Below are positions 7,263-10,078 of a stretch of DNA of 10,078 bases, one piece after another (position 1 is the first letter of the stretch; each line of letters begins with the position of its first letter). A program made the translations under genes and the position numbers. The DNA lies in the NCBI GenBank assembly GCA_905233785.1, contig CAJOCV010000058.1, forward strand, positions 1 through 10,078, read 5' to 3'. The notes under the pieces are model-generated. The model made no database searches. It was not told the origin of the DNA and saw only the letters and a list, made by a program, of their open reading frames with translations. This DNA comes from an uncultured Oscillospiraceae bacterium. GTDB taxonomy: Bacteria; Bacillota; Clostridia; Oscillospirales; Oscillospiraceae.

Positions 7263-8726
7263 ATGCCCTGCACCACCGTACTGGTCGGCAAAAAGGCCAG
7301 CAATGACAACTCTACCATGATCGCCCGCACCGACGACGGGCATTTTGACGTCAAGAAGCTGATCGTCGTCGAACCCAAGGATCAGCCCCGCAAGTATAAG
7401 GCCGTGATCTCCCACTGTGAGATTGCGCTGCCGGATACCCCCATGCGCTACACCGCCTGCCCGAGTGTGGACGCTTCCCAGGGCGTCTGGGCGGCGACCG
7501 GCATCAACGCCGCAAACGTCGGCATGACCGCCACCGAGACCATCACCTCCAACCCCCGCGTCCTCGCGGCAGACCCGCTGGTTCGCTATGAGAAGGCGAA
7601 GAGCCGCCGGGAAAAGGACGTGATCGGCGGCATCGGTGAGGAGGACTTCGTCGTTCTCGTGCTGCCCTACATCCACTCCGCCCGCGAGGGCGTGGAGCGC
7701 CTGGGCGCGCTTTTGGAGCAGTACGGCACTTATGAATCCAACGGCATTGCCTTCAACGACGAAAACGAGGTCTGGTGGCTCGAGACCATCGGAGGTCACC
7801 ACTGGATGGCGCGCCGCGTGCCGGAGGATCGTGTGGTCATCAACCCCAACCAGTTCGGTATGGACGGCTTTGACCTGGAGGACGCCTTCGGCGAGAAGCG
7901 GGAAAACCTCTGCTCCGCCGATCTGCGTGAGTTCATCGCGGACAATCACCTTGACCTCAACCGGAACGGCGCCTTCAATCCCCGCGCCGTGTTCGGCTCC
8001 CGCAGGGATATGGATCATATTTACAACACGCCCCGCGCCTGGTTCATGGCGCGCTATCTGCTGCCCACAAGCTATCGCTGGGACGGCGAGAACGCGGACT
8101 TTACGCCGGAGAGCGACAACCTCCCCTGGTCGATGGTGCCTGAGCGCAAGGTGGCGGTGGAGGATGTGAAGTACCTGCTCTCCTCCCACTATCAGGGCAC
8201 GCCCTATAACCCCTACACCAATCAGAACACGGGTAAGCGCGGCATGTACCGCTCCATCGGCATCAACCGCACCGGCGTGACCTCCGTCTGCCAGATCCGC
8301 AGCGACGCGCCCGAGAAGCTCAAGGGTCTCGAATGGATCTGCTTCGGCTCCACGACCTTTGACGCGCTGCTGCCGGTCTACCCCTGCGTGCCGAAGATGC
8401 CCAGGTATCTGAGCGAGGTAACATTGGACGCTTCCACCGAAAACTTTTACTGGGCAAGCCGCCTGATTGGGGCGCTGGCCGATGCAAGCTACGCTGCAAG
8501 CGTCCAGCACATCGAGCGCTATCAGCTCGCCGTGATGACAAGAGGCCGCCAGCTCGTGCGCGAGTATGACAGCAAATTTGCCGAGAGCGGGGACGAAAAG
8601 CTGATCCTCGAGGCAAACGAGAAGCTTGCCGCTATGGCGAAGGAAGAGAGCACCAATACCCTGAACAAGGTGCTGCTCGCCGCCAGCGAAAAAATGAAGA
8701 ACGGATACAATCTCGCGGATAACTGA
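7263..8726 (+). CDS. pepD: C69 family dipeptidase (PepD/PepDA-like)
   Basis: The 487-residue protein fits the C69 family (about 460-490). It begins MPCTTVLVGKKAS, matching the family's N-terminal signature in which the cysteine (Cys3 here) becomes the N-terminal nucleophile of an Ntn-type hydrolase after processing. The following TMIARTDDG (18-26) supplies an Arg and Asp pair at the place where related Ntn hydrolases have active-site residues; this mapping is inferred. Other conserved-looking stretches are WWLETIGGHHWMARRVPEDR (171-190), the INPNQFGMD segment (193-201) and SSHYQGTPYNPY (307-318). Known members cleave dipeptides of broad specificity. There is no signal peptide, so it probably acts in the cytoplasm on imported or recycled peptides. 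It lies 13 nt after tex with a strong ribosome binding site, so the two likely share a transcript. No clear terminator follows before the next promoter. Confidence 0.92.
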   Translation: MPCTTVLVGKKASNDNSTMIARTDDGHFDVKKLIVVEPKDQPRKYKAVISHCEIALPDTPMRYTACPSVDASQGVWAATGINAANVGMTATETITSNPRVLAADPLVRYEKAKSRREKDVIGGIGEEDFVVLVLPYIHSAREGVERLGALLEQYGTYESNGIAFNDENEVWWLETIGGHHWMARRVPEDRVVINPNQFGMDGFDLEDAFGEKRENLCSADLREFIADNHLDLNRNGAFNPRAVFGSRRDMDHIYNTPRAWFMARYLLPTSYRWDGENADFTPESDNLPWSMVPERKVAVEDVKYLLSSHYQGTPYNPYTNQNTGKRGMYRSIGINRTGVTSVCQIRSDAPEKLKGLEWICFGSTTFDALLPVYPCVPKMPRYLSEVTLDASTENFYWASRLIGALADASYAASVQHIERYQLAVMTRGRQLVREYDSKFAESGDEKLILEANEKLAAMAKEESTNTLNKVLLAASEKMKNGYNLADN

Positions 8727-8763
8727 TTTCACACCGGCAAGGATACAATCGCGGACCGAGCGC

Positions 8764-8792
8764 TTGAAAAAAGCGATGCCGCACAGTATAAT
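8764..8792 (+). promoter_or_regulatory. Near-consensus sigma-A promoter
   Basis: TTGAAA (8764-8769; 5 of 6) and a perfect TATAAT (8787-8792) are separated by exactly 17 nt. Transcription should start near 8799, about 25 nt before the ATG at 8824. It gives the DUF1349/ArsC-like pair its own promoter independent of tex-pepD. It also argues against translation starts further upstream, since those would lie inside the promoter. Confidence 0.85.
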
Positions 8793-8823
8793 GGAGAAAA
8801 GAAGCTCGAAAGGCGGACAGACC

Positions 8824-9432
8824 ATGCTGCAGCTTGCGTTTACCTGGACACGACAGCCGAAGGCGTACAGCCTGGAGGCGGACAGGATCTCGATCACGAC
8901 CGAGCCGCACACCGATCTCTGGCAGCGAACCTATTACCATTTTCGCAATGACAACGCCCCGGTTTTGCAGATAGAGACAGAGGAGAAGTTTTTCTCCTTT
9001 CTCGTGAAAACGGATTTCACCGGCGCGCATCAGCGCTTTGACCAGTGCGGGATCGTCATGTATCTGGATTCCGAGAACTGGCTCAAGGCCTCGGTGGAAT
9101 ATGAAAACGAGCGTTTCCAGCATCTGGGCTCTGTTGTCACGAATCACGGCTATTCCGACTGGGCGACCACGGTCATTCCCGCCGCTGTGAAAACCATGTG
9201 GTACCGCTTCAGCCGCCGGGAGGACGATTACTGTGTCGAATGCTCCGATGACGGCGAACACTTTTCTCAGATGCGCGTCTGCCACATGCACGAGGGCGCG
9301 GGGAAGATCCGCTTCGGCGTCTACGCCTGCAGCCCGGAGGATTCGAGCTTCACGGCTGTATTCACCGATCTGCGCGTCACGGAATGTGCCTGGAAAGCCC
9401 ATGACGGCCAGCAGCCGGACGCGAACGAATAA
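8824..9432 (+). CDS. DUF1349 domain protein (concanavalin-like fold, function unknown)
   Basis: The product has 202 residues with no signal peptide or membrane segment. It resembles DUF1349 proteins, predicted jelly-roll/concanavalin-like beta-sandwich proteins of about 200 residues. Visible family-like stretches are TDLWQRTYYHF (30-40), the FFSFLVKTDFTG segment (56-67), FDQCGIVMYLDSENWLKASVEY (72-93) and the SVVTNHGYSDWATT segment (103-116). Such folds often bind carbohydrate or resemble glycoside-hydrolase accessory domains, but no catalytic residue can be assigned. The in-frame TTG at 8764 and ATG at 8791 lie within the -35 and -10 boxes, so the ATG at 8824 is preferred. An AAAGG site (8809-8813) precedes it. 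The next gene starts 13 nt after this one ends, so they are probably co-transcribed. Confidence 0.85.
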   Translation: MLQLAFTWTRQPKAYSLEADRISITTEPHTDLWQRTYYHFRNDNAPVLQIETEEKFFSFLVKTDFTGAHQRFDQCGIVMYLDSENWLKASVEYENERFQHLGSVVTNHGYSDWATTVIPAAVKTMWYRFSRREDDYCVECSDDGEHFSQMRVCHMHEGAGKIRFGVYACSPEDSSFTAVFTDLRVTECAWKAHDGQQPDANE

Positions 9433-9445
9433 GGCGGAGGTTTCC

Positions 9446-9778
9446 ATGAATATTCAAATCTGGGGCAAAGCAAAATGCTTTGACACCAAAAAGGCAGAAC
9501 GCTATTTCAAAGAACGCCGCATCAAGTACCAGTATATCGACCTTCTGAAATACGGCATCAGCAGGGGAGAGCTCACGAGCGTCAAAAACGCGGTGGGGCT
9601 TGAGAAGCTTCCCGACCCCAAGGATCAGGATTACCCCCTCTTTCAGTATCTCGCGGGCAGCGATGCGAAGCTGGAAAAGCTCCTGGAGGTTCCGGAGATG
9701 CTGCGTACCCCCATCGTCCGCAACGGGAAAAAAGCCACGGTCGGCTACTGCCCGGAGATTTGGAAGGACTGGGAATAG
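9446..9778 (+). CDS. ArsC/Spx/YffB-family thioredoxin-fold protein
   Basis: The 110-residue product has the size and layout of the arsenate reductase-like (ArsC/Spx/YffB) family. It has an N-terminal beta strand, then KAKCFDTKKAERYFKERRI (8-26) with a single cysteine, Cys11, at the family's active-site position. A C-terminal RTPIVRNGKKATVGYCPE segment (87-104) holds the probable cis-proline (Pro89) and the family's VGY/VGF turn. There is no CxxC motif, so it is neither a classical Spx redox switch nor a dithiol oxidoreductase. It may be a monothiol glutathione- or arsenate-type reductase or a non-enzymatic adaptor. No other arsenic-resistance gene is visible nearby. The ATG at 9446 has GGAGG (9436-9440) 5 nt upstream and follows the DUF1349 gene by 13 nt. 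The family call is strong; the reaction is unknown. Confidence 0.88.
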   Translation: MNIQIWGKAKCFDTKKAERYFKERRIKYQYIDLLKYGISRGELTSVKNAVGLEKLPDPKDQDYPLFQYLAGSDAKLEKLLEVPEMLRTPIVRNGKKATVGYCPEIWKDWE

Positions 9779-9802
9779 GGACGATGATTGCCAATAAGAA
9801 GC

Positions 9803-9826
9803 ACCCCCGCTCGATTGGGCGGGGGT
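9803..9826. terminator. Hairpin, probable terminator after the ArsC-like gene
   Basis: ACCCCCGC (9803-9810) pairs perfectly with GCGGGGGT (9819-9826) around an 8-nt loop, 24 nt after the stop at 9778. The plus-strand tail has only short T-runs (AGTTTT, GTGTTTT). On the minus strand the hairpin is followed by a T-rich GCTTCTTATT, so it could act in both directions. Confidence 0.6.
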
Positions 9827-9857
9827 CGTAAAACAGTTTTATAGTGTTTTGCAGGGA

Positions 9858-9881
9858 GGGGCTGTCTCAAAAGGCAGCCCC
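9858..9881. other. Stem-loop of unclear role in convergent intergenic region
   Basis: GGGGCTGTCT (9858-9867) pairs with AGGCAGCCCC (9872-9881), ten pairs including one G-U, around a CAAA loop. On the plus strand it is followed by an A-run, and on the minus strand by TCCCTGC, so neither direction gives a proper U-tract. It may add to a terminator cluster or be a remnant of a repeat end. Confidence 0.55.
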
Positions 9882-9900
9882 GAAAAAAGAGTAAAATAAC

Positions 9901-9932
9901 GGCAGCCGTCCCTTGAAAGAGGGACGGCTGTC
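9901..9932 (-). terminator. Predicted terminator for the minus-strand gene at the right edge
   Basis: GGCAGCCGTCCCTT (9901-9914) pairs with GAGGGACGGCTGTC (9919-9932), a 14-pair stem with two G-U pairs, around a GAAA tetraloop. Read on the minus strand it lies 44 nt past the stop codon at 9977-9979. It is followed by GTTATTTTAC and then a T-run (9888-9883), as expected of an intrinsic terminator. Confidence 0.7.
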
Positions 9933-9976
9933 GGCATATAATTTGGTTGTGAATTAAAACCATACGCAGGTAGATT

Positions 9977-10078
9977 TTACGGAGAACTATCAGGCCGTTT
10001 CTCCCGTTTCGCATAAGGGTCGGGATTGCAGAAATACAGCTCCGGGATCAGGTCTTCTCCATTGCCCTCGTCATCCTC
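9977..10078 (-). CDS. C-terminal tail of an unrecognised protein (rest outside window)
   Basis: Reading inward from the right edge on the minus strand, this frame is open for 33 codons and ends at TAA (9979-9977). The other two minus-strand frames meet a stop within about 10 codons of the edge. The tail is hydrophilic and starts acidic, then carries LIPELYFCNPDPYAKREKRP (residues 10-29 of the visible part), which looks like a normal protein C terminus. It is followed after 44 nt by a terminator hairpin in the right orientation. I do not recognise the family from so short a piece. Confidence 0.6.
   Translation of the reverse strand, partial: EDDEGNGEDLIPELYFCNPDPYAKREKRPDSSP

Noticed and set aside
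8764..8823. Upstream TTG or ATG starts for the DUF1349 gene
   Set aside because: They lie inside the -35 and -10 boxes of a near-consensus promoter and would not be on the transcript.
7230..8912. Minus-strand 560-codon open frame opposite the dipeptidase
   Set aside because: It covers the well-supported dipeptidase gene on the other strand, has no recognisable motif, and is explained by GC-rich codon usage.
9745..10014. Minus-strand 89-codon open frame at the right end
   Set aside because: It runs through all three hairpins and into the end of the ArsC-like gene, and it starts inside the better-supported partial gene tail in another frame.

Overview
The window looks like chromosomal DNA of a fairly GC-rich, strictly anaerobic, gut-type Clostridia member, in the broad Oscillospiraceae style. 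This is inferred from the gene families, the strong AGGAGG-type ribosome binding sites, the sigma-A-like promoters and the Clostridia-type MacB/FtsX permease. No rRNA, tRNA, CRISPR array, phage gene or transposase was seen.

Layout, left to right. Bases 1-1572 (+) are the C-terminal part of a large MacB/FtsX-type ABC transporter permease whose beginning lies outside the window. Bases 1570-1771 are an AT-rich element of about 200 bp with inverted arms made of heptad repeats. It is flanked by TA and sits exactly in the permease stop codon. It abuts a perfect 22-bp terminator hairpin (1770-1817) that also contains the stop codon of the convergent hypA gene. On the minus strand, a two-gene operon (4867 down to 1815) encodes a 901-residue multi-[4Fe-4S] flavoprotein pyridine-nucleotide oxidoreductase, followed 2 nt later by an orphan HypA-like metallochaperone.

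Bases 4868-5083 are a divergent promoter region with a recognisable promoter on each strand. To the right (+), tex (5084-7249, RNA-binding transcription accessory protein) and a C69-family dipeptidase (7263-8726) form an operon with a 13-nt gap. A near-consensus sigma-A promoter (8764-8792) then drives a second two-gene unit: a DUF1349 protein (8824-9432) and an ArsC/Spx/YffB-like thioredoxin-fold protein (9446-9778). The right end (9779-9976) holds three hairpins between convergent genes. It is followed by the C-terminal tail of an unrecognised minus-strand gene (9977-10078) that runs off the window.

Most of the window is ordinary housekeeping content. The parts that stand out are the heptad-armed element, which converts a TAA stop to TAG without altering the protein, and the oxidoreductase-HypA pair. 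That pair combines a stand-alone Fe-S domain, a GltD-like flavoprotein core and a nickel/zinc chaperone, with no hydrogenase genes in view.
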